Source: an uncultured Caryophanales bacterium
GTDB taxonomy: Bacteria; Bacillota_I; Bacilli_A; RF39; UBA660
Direction of reading: 5' to 3'
DNA length: 40,773 nt
Assembly: GCA_949948745.1 (NCBI GenBank)
Contig: CATLHA010000010.1
Span: 1-40,773, forward strand
The notes under the pieces are model-generated. The model was given only the letters and a program-made list of their open reading frames with translations, was not told where the DNA came from and did no database searches. How positions within the stretch are numbered: the stretch's first letter is position 1; each line of letters opens with the position of its first letter. The translations under genes were made by a program, and so were the position numbers. Positions 6,696 to 15,324 of the stretch are shown one piece after another.

Positions 6696-9353
6696 ATGGA
6701 TTTAGTTACTGAAAATCAAATTCAGAAATTTAATAAAGCATATCAATATTCTGATATTAAGAGTGTTCTTAAGTTATTATCTACTTTAACTTCAGATGAA
6801 GCAGAAATTGTATTGAGAGATTCTTCTGTAATTCATACGATTCTTCATATTCAAGACACGGATATATTAAAAACGATTTTTAGAAAGAGTCCTGCTTTTT
6901 TTCAAGAAATTATGTTTTCAGATGTGAAAGTTCAAAATTTACTATTAACTCCTAGAAAAAATTTAACTGCAAAAAGATTAGAAAAAGAATATAATGAACG
7001 TAACTTTTATTTCTCTGATAAAGAAATAAGAAATTTAGAAGTATTTTTAGGAACAATTAAAAGTCCAAAAGTATTTGAACAATTGATTGAAAATAAGTTT
7101 TTTCAGCGAATTCTTATGTTTTGTAATGCAAAATCAGTAAGCCAGAAAATGTTCAAACACATTGACGAAGTAAAATTATTTTATAATATAATCTCAGATT
7201 CCGAAATATTTAATACAAAATCTTTTAGGAAGCGAAGTCTATTAGAGTTATTTAATAAAATTAGTGATCATGTTTTACTTTCAGATGATTATTCCTCTTT
7301 TGTTTCTAGTGGTGTTAAGCTTATTCAACTAACAAGATGGAATAGTAAAAGGGTTATCATTGATTGGAGAACTTTATCTTTACTTACGACTCCTATGTTA
7401 GCACAATTGTTAGAATGTCCAGGAATAGATCTTAATTTTATTAAAAGTTATTTGAAAGATGATTTTTACTCGAAAATGATATCAAATAATTATAATTTTC
7501 AAGAAATATTTTCTCATTTTTTTACGAGATATAGTCGTTTTAATGGAATTGATTATCTTTATTTTTCTTTTATTGCTGACTTAATGGAAGAAAATTTAGA
7601 AATTAAAACAATATTCTTAGATTTTTTATATAGTGTTTTATGTCGTGATTATGCATTTGATGAAAAAAGTCAGGAAGTGATCAAACAGACTTTGTTTTTT
7701 AAGATGAAAAATCAGAATATTACTTTAGATGATTATCAGATTCTTTTTTCTGTTTCAAGTCCTTTAAAAACAATATTTTATTTAAAGTTTAATCAGATTT
7801 TCTATTGGCTGAATTATCTAGAAGGAATTTCTCCTGAGCAAATGCTTTCTTTAAATGTGAAACATATTCATCAAATATTAGCTAATTTAAAAGTGGGAAA
7901 TGAGGACGAATATTCTAACTTATATGCTTATGCAATTAGGATGTATATGGTATTTGGACTAGAAAGAACAATTAAAATATTAAATAAAGGTTATGGAAAT
8001 GTAGATCGTCACTTTTTTGATCAAGTTAGTAAATTGGATGTATCTAATGTATCTTTTTATAAGGAAGGAAAGAAATATCTTCCTATTCTTAATCAAGAAT
8101 TTATAAATTTTCTTTTCTTTAGGGAAGATCAAAATCATTTTAGAGAAATGTTGGATGGAAATGCTTCTTTGTTACTTAAAAATTTTAATTATTTTTATAA
8201 TCATTATGATGAAATAAAGGAAAAATGTCATGGAAATATTACCCTTCGTAAACTTACTATTATATTCAAAGAAATATCTAATGAAAGAAATATTACTGAT
8301 GTTACTCCAAATAATTATCGTTTAGAAGAAAATGATATTTTGAATGATGTTTGTCTTGGAAATAAGACTGGAAGGACGAATCCGCAAATTTATAAAAAAT
8401 TACTTGATATATATAAAAAGATGAAACATAGAGTAGAATCTAGTATTCCTTATGTGGAGGGAAAAAGTGATAATGGTTATTCTTATCAGATGATGAAGCT
8501 TCAAGATCCAATTGCGTTTACCCTTGGATATAAGGGAAACTGTTGTATTAGGGTATCTGATATTGGACATAATCATTTACTTCATGCAACTCTTTGTAGA
8601 AATGGAAGAATTTTGTTACTATATGATGAAAATCATAAACTTGCTGCTTTTTCTCCATTAAAAAGAAATGGAGAAGTATTGATTGCGAATAGTATTGAAT
8701 GTCTTCATAAAATTAAGAATGATGAGACTATTCCTGCTTTTTTAGATGCTATTAGTGATATTGTTTCTATTTCAAGAAAAGCGGAAAAAGAACCTATTCG
8801 GTTAGTTTGTATTGGACAAGAAGCTTATGCGAAACCAGATGGAAAACAATTTCCTAAAAATATTCCGATGCCAACCATTTATGAAAAACAGGATTCTATT
8901 TATGGACAAACTGATTGTTATCATAGAACTTTAGATATTGTATATCAGGATTCTTCCTTGAATTTGGAAAAAATAAAATATAAAGATCCAGAATGTAGTT
9001 ATATGGATCCAAGAAATGAAGTAAAGATTGTCGATTATCAGATTGCTTCTAGTGAAGAGATAAAGGAATCATTAAAAGTAATTAATGCGATTCGATATGA
9101 AAATGCAGATATTGATGAATTGGATAAATTTTCTTTATGTAGATATTATCAATTGAAGCAATCTATTTATAATGATGATTGGTATATTGCGATTGATTAT
9201 GCTGGAAATGTTTATGGAGAATGTTTAAAGTTTGACTCAAGGGCTTTAGAAGAACAAAAAATAGCTTTTTTAGAGATGATTGGTACCAATTATGATGATT
9301 ATACAAAAGAACATGGGTATTTAAAGAAGATGGAATCAAGATATTATTCTTAA
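6696..9353 (+). CDS. Large orphan protein, 885 aa
   Basis: Start at ATG 6696, 9 bases after GGAGAA; the in-frame GTG 6687 overlaps the ribosome site. I do not recognise the family. There is no signal peptide or membrane helix. The first ~550 residues are helical and hydrophobic-patterned, like an alpha-solenoid, with repeated short helices such as VFEQLIENKFF and LAQLLECPGIDL. A distinct C-terminal module starts near residue 560. It has conserved-looking features: the GNCCIRVSDIGHNHLLH stretch with C616-C617, then LLLYDENHKLAAFSPL, then residues suggesting mixed alpha/beta structure. This part could be an enzymatic domain of transferase or PcfJ-like type, but no catalytic motif can be assigned. 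The gene ends 37 bases before a GNAT gene. Confidence 0.7.
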   Translation: MDLVTENQIQKFNKAYQYSDIKSVLKLLSTLTSDEAEIVLRDSSVIHTILHIQDTDILKTIFRKSPAFFQEIMFSDVKVQNLLLTPRKNLTAKRLEKEYNERNFYFSDKEIRNLEVFLGTIKSPKVFEQLIENKFFQRILMFCNAKSVSQKMFKHIDEVKLFYNIISDSEIFNTKSFRKRSLLELFNKISDHVLLSDDYSSFVSSGVKLIQLTRWNSKRVIIDWRTLSLLTTPMLAQLLECPGIDLNFIKSYLKDDFYSKMISNNYNFQEIFSHFFTRYSRFNGIDYLYFSFIADLMEENLEIKTIFLDFLYSVLCRDYAFDEKSQEVIKQTLFFKMKNQNITLDDYQILFSVSSPLKTIFYLKFNQIFYWLNYLEGISPEQMLSLNVKHIHQILANLKVGNEDEYSNLYAYAIRMYMVFGLERTIKILNKGYGNVDRHFFDQVSKLDVSNVSFYKEGKKYLPILNQEFINFLFFREDQNHFREMLDGNASLLLKNFNYFYNHYDEIKEKCHGNITLRKLTIIFKEISNERNITDVTPNNYRLEENDILNDVCLGNKTGRTNPQIYKKLLDIYKKMKHRVESSIPYVEGKSDNGYSYQMMKLQDPIAFTLGYKGNCCIRVSDIGHNHLLHATLCRNGRILLLYDENHKLAAFSPLKRNGEVLIANSIECLHKIKNDETIPAFLDAISDIVSISRKAEKEPIRLVCIGQEAYAKPDGKQFPKNIPMPTIYEKQDSIYGQTDCYHRTLDIVYQDSSLNLEKIKYKDPECSYMDPRNEVKIVDYQIASSEEIKESLKVINAIRYENADIDELDKFSLCRYYQLKQSIYNDDWYIAIDYAGNVYGECLKFDSRALEEQKIAFLEMIGTNYDDYTKEHGYLKKMESRYYS

Positions 9354-9390
9354 GTATTAAAGTATAGAATAATGATATTAGGTGATAGAT

Positions 9391-9873
9391 GTGGAAATTT
9401 ATTTAGATAGAGTAGAGGAAGATGAAAAAAATATCTTATATCGCTTGCTTCAATATTCTTTATATGAGGAAAGTTTTCATGATGGAAATGAGATGAATGA
9501 AGAAGCAATTTATGAATATAAATATTTTGAAAAATATTTTACAGATGATGATCGTGATGCTTTCTTTATAAGAGAGAAAAATTCAAATAAATTACTTGGA
9601 TTTGTGATGATTAATACCTATATGCAGAAATTTTCTTCTGGTCATAGTATTGCAGAATTTATGGTAATCCCAAGTTATCGTAGAAATAAGATTGGTAAGA
9701 AGACAGCTTATTTATGTTTTGACTTATACCAGGGGAATTGGGAAGTATCTCCCGCCCTTGGAAGTGAATCTGCTTATCAATTTTGGAAAACTGTAATTGA
9801 TTCTTATACAAACTCTAATCACAAATTTATTGATAGAATATTTTTATTTAATAACGAGAAAAGGCAAGATTAA
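9391..9873 (+). CDS. GNAT-family N-acetyltransferase
   Basis: Two GTG codons could start this gene (9382, 9391). The second is chosen because AGGTGAT at 9380-9386 then serves as its ribosome site, exactly as in the PAP2 gene at 30173. The ~160-aa protein shows the acetyl-CoA binding motif of GNATs: AEFMVIPSYRRNKIGKK, with the R..KIGKK loop followed by a helix. Motif B is weaker (ESAYQFWKTVID). The substrate is unknown. It probably shares a transcript with the large orphan protein upstream. A hairpin at its end separates it from the AAA+ operon. Confidence 0.75.
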   Translation: MEIYLDRVEEDEKNILYRLLQYSLYEESFHDGNEMNEEAIYEYKYFEKYFTDDDRDAFFIREKNSNKLLGFVMINTYMQKFSSGHSIAEFMVIPSYRRNKIGKKTAYLCFDLYQGNWEVSPALGSESAYQFWKTVIDSYTNSNHKFIDRIFLFNNEKRQD

Positions 9874-9887
9874 TTCTTCCTTTTTTA
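9857..9887 (+). terminator. Terminator after the GNAT gene
   Basis: GAAAAGG-AAGA pairs imperfectly with TTCTT-CCTTTTTT around TTAA, followed by a T-run. Confidence 0.55.
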
Positions 9888-9916
9888 TTGTTTTTTTAAT
9901 GGTTTCACGATATAAT
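9888..9916 (+). promoter_or_regulatory. Sigma-A-type promoter of the AAA+/VWA/peptidase operon
   Basis: TTGTTT (9888-9893), 17-base spacer, TATAAT (9911-9916). A leader of about 100 bases follows before the start at 10019, with a second TATAAT-like sequence around 9974. Confidence 0.6.
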
Positions 9917-10018
9917 AAATCCTACTATATTTAAACGGTATTTTTATAAAAAAATAAAAGAAAATATGGGAATTATAATGAATAGATTTAGCCTTCTACT
10001 TTAGAGAGGACATACTAT

Positions 10019-12298
10019 ATGAGAGAGTTTAAACAGTTATTTGAAAATTTAGGATATACATTTCCTAGTGCAGATGTTTTAGAAGATGTATATTTATTTT
10101 ATAGATATTATAATAATGCAGCTAATAAAGGGGTTTCTGCTATCTTGTTAGAAGGGGATCCTGGATGTGGTAAAACATTTTTATCCGAAGTTTTTAGTAA
10201 ATATTTAGGTCAAGATACAGAATATATTTATACACAATGTGTAGAGGAAACAAATAGTGATCGATTGATAGCAACTTATAATGTTCCTGCTATTGTTAAA
10301 GGAGATGCGGATAAATCTATTGCAGAAGGAATTTTAACAAAGGCAATTCATACCTCAAATGCTGGAAAAAAAGTTGTTTTAACGGTTGATGAATTGGATA
10401 AGGCAAGGGAAGTTTTAGATTCTTATTTTCTAGATTTCTTACAAAGTGGAAAAATAGAAACAGCAGATAATGAAATATTAGCATTAACAAAAGAAGGTAG
10501 AAAAAATTTATATGTTATTTTAGCTAAGAATAATGAAAGAAATTTATCGGATGCCCTACTTAGAAGATGTTCCATAATCAAATTACCATCAATGCCTCCA
10601 GTTTTGGCTTATAAGACTTTATTGCGCAATTTCGAAAATATTGAACATGATCCTAAATTTTTAAAATTTATTTGTAAAGTTTATGAGGCTATTTATAATG
10701 AGCAAATGGATAGCAATTGTGAATTACTGTCACGATTACCAGCTCTTCAAGAACTTACTTCTGCAATTACAAGTGATCATGAACTTTATCAAAATGGAAT
10801 TAGTAATACAAGAAGAATTCATAATTTGATAAGAAAACTTGGTAAAGATGATGAAAGTAGAGAGATTGTTACAAATATTTTGACTAAAAAGTTTAAATAT
10901 CAAAATCAAGAAAGTAATTATACAAATGAAACACTAGATTTAGATGTAAGTGATCCTGAAGATTATATGAGCACTAAGGATCCGAATAGTTTAGTTGAAC
11001 AATATGTAGAACAAAAAGATAGCGGGGAATATATCTTTGAAGAGGATGAATCAGAAGACCCAATGAAGGATGTTGCTAATATTTTAGATAGCATGAAAGA
11101 GGATCAGACATTGGTTTTTTTGGATAAAGATAACAAAGAGAAAATTATTGAGCTTGGTGTTATTACTCATCCTGACCCTAAAGCACTAGAAATATTGTTT
11201 CATAAAATTCAATTTAAAGGTAATCCAAATAGTCGCTTTGGTTTTTTGGATTTTGAGGGAGATAATTTTATTGGTTTGATGAGATATAAAAATACATTAA
11301 TTTTAATTGCGAATAAAGAATATATATCTCCACGTTTATTTATGCGTGGACTTTCTACAATTATTACAATTATTTATGATAAGGATCAAAATATTGATTG
11401 GAGTAAACTATATTTTTCAGAGTTTACAGCGAAAGAATTTAAATTATCTGGGTTAAATGTAAAGATTTTATCTCATGTTCCTAGTATAGCATTAGATAAG
11501 ATGACTTCTCAAAATGGAAATTATACATATCAATCTTCTAATTTGAAAATTACTCATGATGATAGTTTGAATATTAATTATTTTAGATATTTTCAAAAAT
11601 TCACTGCAGAACCATTATTTCAGGCAATAGAGAGAATGTGTAAGTTTAACCCAGAACTTGCAATTCCAGTTTCTTTTATTAATGGTAAACGATTTAATAA
11701 AAGTAGTGATCGTAAGCTATTTGTTAAAACTTCTAAATTGGAAGATAGTATAAAGTATTATTGGGAACCTTTGATAGAAAAAGGATGGGATGTAAGGATT
11801 GATGAATTTGCATCAATGAATTTGGAATTTTTGAATTTCTCAAAAAGTTCAAGTCATTGGTCTGATGATCCAGAAGTTTCGGTAGAAGAGGGTACTTTTG
11901 TTTTTATATGGAATGAGGAAAAGGATTCAGAGAATAAAACTTTACATGTTTATCCAAAGTATACAATCAAAGATGGATATTTATTATATACTTCTGACCA
12001 TGATTTTGAAAATGATGAGAATATAGTGAATTTAAATCCATTTCAAAGGGAAATCGCTTATTTTGCTAGAAGTATATTTGGAAATTTTGTTCCACAATTT
12101 TATCAAGGTCGAAATCCAGATTATTTTTCTTCTTTAACTATGTCCTCTACTGGAAAAATTGTTGATGATCCAAACTTTAGAAATTGTCTTCTTGGAATTG
12201 AAAATGATATCACTGTTGAACCAGATTTTTCTAATTATTATAATTCTATTTCAGAAGCTGCAGCTGTTATTACTCCTAACAAAGTATTAAGAAAGTGA
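10019..12298 (+). CDS. MoxR-like AAA+ ATPase with long C-terminal extension
   Basis: The 759-aa protein starts with a AAA+ module (about residues 1-300). Walker A is G46-D-P-G-C-G-K-T53 and Walker B is VVLTVDELDK with D124-E125. A sensor/arginine-finger region follows (LSDALLRRCSIIKLPS). This is closest to MoxR/AAA_5-type ATPases, which work with VWA-domain partners to remodel or metallate proteins. Residues about 300-350 are an acidic linker. The remaining ~400 residues form an unrecognised alpha/beta region that is not typical of MoxR (usually ~320 aa in total). It is the first gene of a tight operon: 10 bases to the VWA-like gene, then a 1-base overlap to the peptidase. The ribosome site is AGAGGA before ATG 10019. 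Confidence 0.8.
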   Translation: MREFKQLFENLGYTFPSADVLEDVYLFYRYYNNAANKGVSAILLEGDPGCGKTFLSEVFSKYLGQDTEYIYTQCVEETNSDRLIATYNVPAIVKGDADKSIAEGILTKAIHTSNAGKKVVLTVDELDKAREVLDSYFLDFLQSGKIETADNEILALTKEGRKNLYVILAKNNERNLSDALLRRCSIIKLPSMPPVLAYKTLLRNFENIEHDPKFLKFICKVYEAIYNEQMDSNCELLSRLPALQELTSAITSDHELYQNGISNTRRIHNLIRKLGKDDESREIVTNILTKKFKYQNQESNYTNETLDLDVSDPEDYMSTKDPNSLVEQYVEQKDSGEYIFEEDESEDPMKDVANILDSMKEDQTLVFLDKDNKEKIIELGVITHPDPKALEILFHKIQFKGNPNSRFGFLDFEGDNFIGLMRYKNTLILIANKEYISPRLFMRGLSTIITIIYDKDQNIDWSKLYFSEFTAKEFKLSGLNVKILSHVPSIALDKMTSQNGNYTYQSSNLKITHDDSLNINYFRYFQKFTAEPLFQAIERMCKFNPELAIPVSFINGKRFNKSSDRKLFVKTSKLEDSIKYYWEPLIEKGWDVRIDEFASMNLEFLNFSKSSSHWSDDPEVSVEEGTFVFIWNEEKDSENKTLHVYPKYTIKDGYLLYTSDHDFENDENIVNLNPFQREIAYFARSIFGNFVPQFYQGRNPDYFSSLTMSSTGKIVDDPNFRNCLLGIENDITVEPDFSNYYNSISEAAAVITPNKVLRK

Positions 12299-12308
12299 AT
12301 AGGTAGAA

Positions 12309-13844
12309 ATGACTGAATTTCCTAATTTAGAAAATTTATTAGATTATGGAGAGGATTTTCCTTATCCTGCTCCGATTATTAGTGATTATTTTAGATTAGA
12401 TCCTTCTAAAAAAAAGAATAATTCTTCTCAGCCAGAGAATCAAAATTCTGCGACAAATCAGAATAATAATCAAGATAATGAGAACAATCAATCTGAAGAT
12501 AGTGAGGATCAAATTTCTAATGATGATTTTTCTAGTCAAGAAACAGGACAGGAACAAAATTCTGATAATAGTTCTTTGGAATCAAATGATTCTCAAGAAC
12601 AAGAATCTAGTAATACAGCAAATCCAGAAAAAGAGGGAGAACAAAATTCTAAAGAAGCCTTAGAAAAATCGAAAGAGGATTTAACTGAAAAAAACGAGGA
12701 ACAAGAGTCCAGTGATAAGCCTTCTACTCAAGAGGTAGAAAAAGAGGGAGAACAAGATTCTGAGGAAATTTCGGAAAAATCAGAAGAGGATTCAACTGAA
12801 AAAGGTGAGGAACAAGAGTCCAGTGATAAGTCTTCTACTCAAGAGGAAGAAGAAAGTCAAGAACAAAGTTCTGAAGAGTCTTTAGAAAAATCGAAAGAGG
12901 ATTCAACTGAAAAAGACGAGGAACAAGAGTCCAGTGATAAGTCTTCTACTCAAGAGGCAGAAGAAAACCAAGAACAAAGTCCTGAAGAAACTTTAAAAAA
13001 TGAAGAAAAAGACTCCAATTTAAATGATGAACATGAAAAAGAGGATAATGATTTTGATGACTTAATGGATAATTATGATGAAGAGAATCAACAAGATACT
13101 AAAAACTCTTCAAATTCTTCTGGAAAACATAGTGCTAGTAATAAGCTCAGTGATGTTACAACAACTCAAATTTATAAAACCTTAAAAAAGTTAGTTTCCA
13201 TAAGCTATGAGAAGTATCAAAAGGGAACCTATAAATATAATAAAAAAGAAGTTGTAAAACATTATTTAACCAATCAAAAATTTAGAATTATGGATGATCT
13301 TATTAGTCCTACCTTTAAGCCTGATGTTTATGTTTTTGATTTATCCCCTTCTAATGATTCATCATTAGAAATGTACGTAAATGCTATAAGCAGTGTTGCG
13401 GTTAAAGGGTCTTTAATTTATCTTACTTATAATGAAAGTATTTTAAGAAAAATAGAAATGAAAAAGGCTTTACCTCATGGAATTAATGTTCATAAAGTAG
13501 CTAATGGTTTTGTACAAAAATATAATGGTTTTGAATGTACTATCTATGACGATGATAATAGAACTTTATATGACGAATTAAAAAACATACGAGATAGGAA
13601 AATCTATGTTTTTTCAGACTTTGACATCAGTTCTGATATTTCAAGATTATCTCAAGAAAATCCAGAAATTGTATGGTTTTCTACAGAAAAATCTGGTTAT
13701 GGAAGTTTTGACTATGATCCATTTTTCTACAGAGAATATCCTACTTCTTATATTGGATATTATGTAGAAACTTCTGATATCAAAGATATTGAAAGGTATA
13801 TTTCTGAAAAAAATAAAAGTAAATATAAAAGGAGGCCTTTGTAG
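12309..13844 (+). CDS. VWA-like protein with acidic repeat linker
   Basis: The 511-aa product has three parts. Residues about 1-40 form a short N-terminal segment. Residues about 40-265 are a very acidic Glu/Ser/Gln-rich linker containing tandem 37-residue repeats. The C-terminal ~230 residues look like a von Willebrand A domain. In that domain DLSPS (D344, S346, S348) fits the DxSxS metal site (MIDAS), and FSDFD (D437) fits the second conserved aspartate loop. An acidic linker before a VWA domain is typical of CoxE/BchD-type partners of MoxR ATPases. Position directly between a MoxR-like ATPase and a metallopeptidase supports this. The VWA call rests on these motifs and context; similarity is otherwise low. 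Confidence 0.65.
   Translation: MTEFPNLENLLDYGEDFPYPAPIISDYFRLDPSKKKNNSSQPENQNSATNQNNNQDNENNQSEDSEDQISNDDFSSQETGQEQNSDNSSLESNDSQEQESSNTANPEKEGEQNSKEALEKSKEDLTEKNEEQESSDKPSTQEVEKEGEQDSEEISEKSEEDSTEKGEEQESSDKSSTQEEEESQEQSSEESLEKSKEDSTEKDEEQESSDKSSTQEAEENQEQSPEETLKNEEKDSNLNDEHEKEDNDFDDLMDNYDEENQQDTKNSSNSSGKHSASNKLSDVTTTQIYKTLKKLVSISYEKYQKGTYKYNKKEVVKHYLTNQKFRIMDDLISPTFKPDVYVFDLSPSNDSSLEMYVNAISSVAVKGSLIYLTYNESILRKIEMKKALPHGINVHKVANGFVQKYNGFECTIYDDDNRTLYDELKNIRDRKIYVFSDFDISSDISRLSQENPEIVWFSTEKSGYGSFDYDPFFYREYPTSYIGYYVETSDIKDIERYISEKNKSKYKRRPL
12631..12990 (+). repeat. 111-bp in-frame tandem repeats encoding a 37-residue acidic unit
   Basis: Three near-identical 111-base units start near 12631, 12742 and 12853, with a partial fourth from about 12964. 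The phrase ACAAGAGTCCAGTGATAAG recurs at 12701, 12812 and 12923. Each unit encodes a version of EEQESSDKSSTQE plus a SEESLEKSKEDSTEK segment. The period is a multiple of three, so copy number can change without a frameshift. Confidence 0.9.
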
Positions 13845-14836
13845 TGGATAGTACAAAATTTAATAAATTATTAGATGAAAAATATTTCTTATTACAAGAT
13901 ATTGCTAAGAAATATAATTATAGTGAAGAACTGCTTGATATGATTACTGTAATCTATATGAGCTTCTATATGACTTTTGGAAAAAAGTGTGATTTTCCTT
14001 TATATGATTTATTTAATCGGGTTAAGATTATCTATGATATAGGGACTGTTAATGAAATATCTATAAAATATGGGTATGGCTCTATGCCTGATGGAAGTGC
14101 TGCAGTTACTATATTTTTACCAAATTTTAAAGTTTTTGATAATCCAAGTTTAAAGCAAAATCCACAGACTATTATTTTGGCTAGTCATGTGGAAGAATAT
14201 TTGGCAACACCAGCTTTAAAATTAGAAATGTTAACTCATGAGGTTCGCCATGCATTAATGGGTTATTTTAAGACAAGCATTTTGTTGGACGAGAAAACTT
14301 ATTATATGAGAAGTGGTCTTCAAGAGACCTATTATACAAGAGGAGAAGATACAAAAGAAAAAATAAAATCTAAAAGAATTGGTATGACAATTGATGAGGT
14401 TACCAATACATATATCACAGGATTATTGGTAAATCGCATTATGGATTTTAAAAAATATAAAATTCATAGAAGTAATTTAAAAAATTATGTAGATTCTATT
14501 AAAACTCGCCAACCTGATGGAAAATATTATCCTATTGGATATACTTCAGAGGTTCGATTAATGTATCCTTTATTATTAAATTCGACTTTTTTAAATTTAG
14601 TAGATCAACATGAATTTGATGGTGATATTTCTGTGGTTCGATCTTTTATAGAAAAAAATACTGATTTATGTGATTATTTGGAATTTTGTGAGTTATTGGA
14701 TACAGTTTTTAATGGAAATGGCAATTATTCAAAGGCTATTCAACAAAATAATGTGGATTTTGTTAATCAACATATAAATCGTATTAATAAAGTAAAGAAA
14801 ATTGTACTTGATCTTAATAAAAATATTGGAAGATGA
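13844..14836 (+). CDS. Stand-alone HExxH metallopeptidase-like protein
   Basis: Starts at GTG 13844, sharing one base with the preceding TAG stop, behind AAAGGAGG at 13829-13836. This is translational coupling. The 330-aa soluble protein contains H132-E-V-R-H136 in the stretch LTHEVRHALMGYF. A second helix has E185 in DEVTNTYITGLL, matching the gluzincin layout (HExxH plus a downstream Glu as third zinc ligand). No signal peptide is present, so it should act in the cytoplasm. In MoxR-VWA systems a metallopeptidase-like partner (DUF2201 type, often fused to VWA) is known; here it is a separate protein. It may be the effector that the ATPase-VWA pair controls (inference). Confidence 0.7.
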   Translation: MDSTKFNKLLDEKYFLLQDIAKKYNYSEELLDMITVIYMSFYMTFGKKCDFPLYDLFNRVKIIYDIGTVNEISIKYGYGSMPDGSAAVTIFLPNFKVFDNPSLKQNPQTIILASHVEEYLATPALKLEMLTHEVRHALMGYFKTSILLDEKTYYMRSGLQETYYTRGEDTKEKIKSKRIGMTIDEVTNTYITGLLVNRIMDFKKYKIHRSNLKNYVDSIKTRQPDGKYYPIGYTSEVRLMYPLLLNSTFLNLVDQHEFDGDISVVRSFIEKNTDLCDYLEFCELLDTVFNGNGNYSKAIQQNNVDFVNQHINRINKVKKIVLDLNKNIGR

Positions 14837-14906
14837 TAATGATATAAAATTAAATGAATTAGAACAAACTTTATAGAAATATTTTAAAAGAAAAAATATA
14901 TAAAAT

Positions 14907-14942
14907 AAAAACTCACGATATTAGTTCGTGAGTTATTTTCTT
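14907..14942. terminator. Bidirectional terminator between the peptidase operon and the tRNA locus
   Basis: ACTCACGA and TCGTGAGT form an 8-bp stem around TATTAGT. There are T-rich runs on both strands, with AAAATAAAA on the left side. Confidence 0.8.
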
Positions 14943-14949
14943 AAGGGGG

Positions 14950-14967
14950 CTAGTCGGATTTGAACCA
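14950..14967 (-). repeat. Displaced copy of the tRNA-Cys 3' segment (candidate att site)
   Basis: An 18-base exact copy of 15125-15142, the T-arm and acceptor part of tRNA-Cys, in the same orientation and 175 bases away. Beyond the 18 bases it still resembles a tRNA acceptor end (TAGCCCCC on the - strand), but there is no 5' half. This fits a second attachment site left by a tRNA-integrating element. Confidence 0.6.
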
Positions 14968-15025
14968 GTGATTAGAAAGTTATAGACGTAATCATTGTAA
15001 TATAATTATTTTTTATGTCACATAG

Positions 15026-15047
15026 ATCCGTCACAAATCCGTCACAA
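15026..15047. repeat. Tandem 11-bp repeat between the tRNA fragments
   Basis: ATCCGTCACAA occurs twice in direct succession (15026-15036, 15037-15047). Such short repeats near a tRNA att site could be integrase arm-type sites. Confidence 0.6.
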
Positions 15048-15085
15048 GTATCAAAAGCTATTGAAATATATATGATTTAGAGCAT

Positions 15086-15106
15086 AAAAAAACCCGTAAA
15101 TACGGG
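15086..15106 (-). terminator. Terminator of tRNA-Cys
   Basis: On the - strand CCCGTA-TT-TACGGG is followed by TTTTTTT, directly downstream of the tRNA-Cys 3' end. Confidence 0.8.
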
Positions 15107-15116
15107 GAATTTTCAT

Positions 15117-15190
15117 TGGAGGGCCTAGTCGGATTTGAACCAACGATCAGGGAGTTGCAGTCCCACGCCTTACCACTTGGCTATAGACCC
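15117..15190 (-). tRNA. tRNA-Cys(GCA)
   Basis: Reading the - strand from 15190: acceptor GGGTCTA pairs with TAGGCCC (one G-U). The D-arm is GCC...GGC. The anticodon loop CTGCAAC gives anticodon GCA on a GGGA/TCCC stem, with a U-U mismatch at the 27-43 end. The T-arm is GTTGG-TTCGAAT-CCGAC, the discriminator is U as expected for cysteine tRNA, and CCA is encoded. Length is 74 bases. Confidence 0.95.
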
Positions 15191-15324
15191 ATTTCAATAA
15201 TATTATATGCCTTTTTTCAAGTACATTTCCATTTTATCTTATATTTTTATAGTTGTCAATTCTTAAATTGCTTGAAACTTATAAAAAATAAAAGTTTTTC
15301 CATACTAAAAATAGGTGAAGAAAA

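Noticed and set aside
12478-12663. Second + strand frame inside the VWA-like gene
   Set aside because: It lies in the low-complexity acidic linker in another frame, has no ribosome site and is a by-product of the repeat composition.
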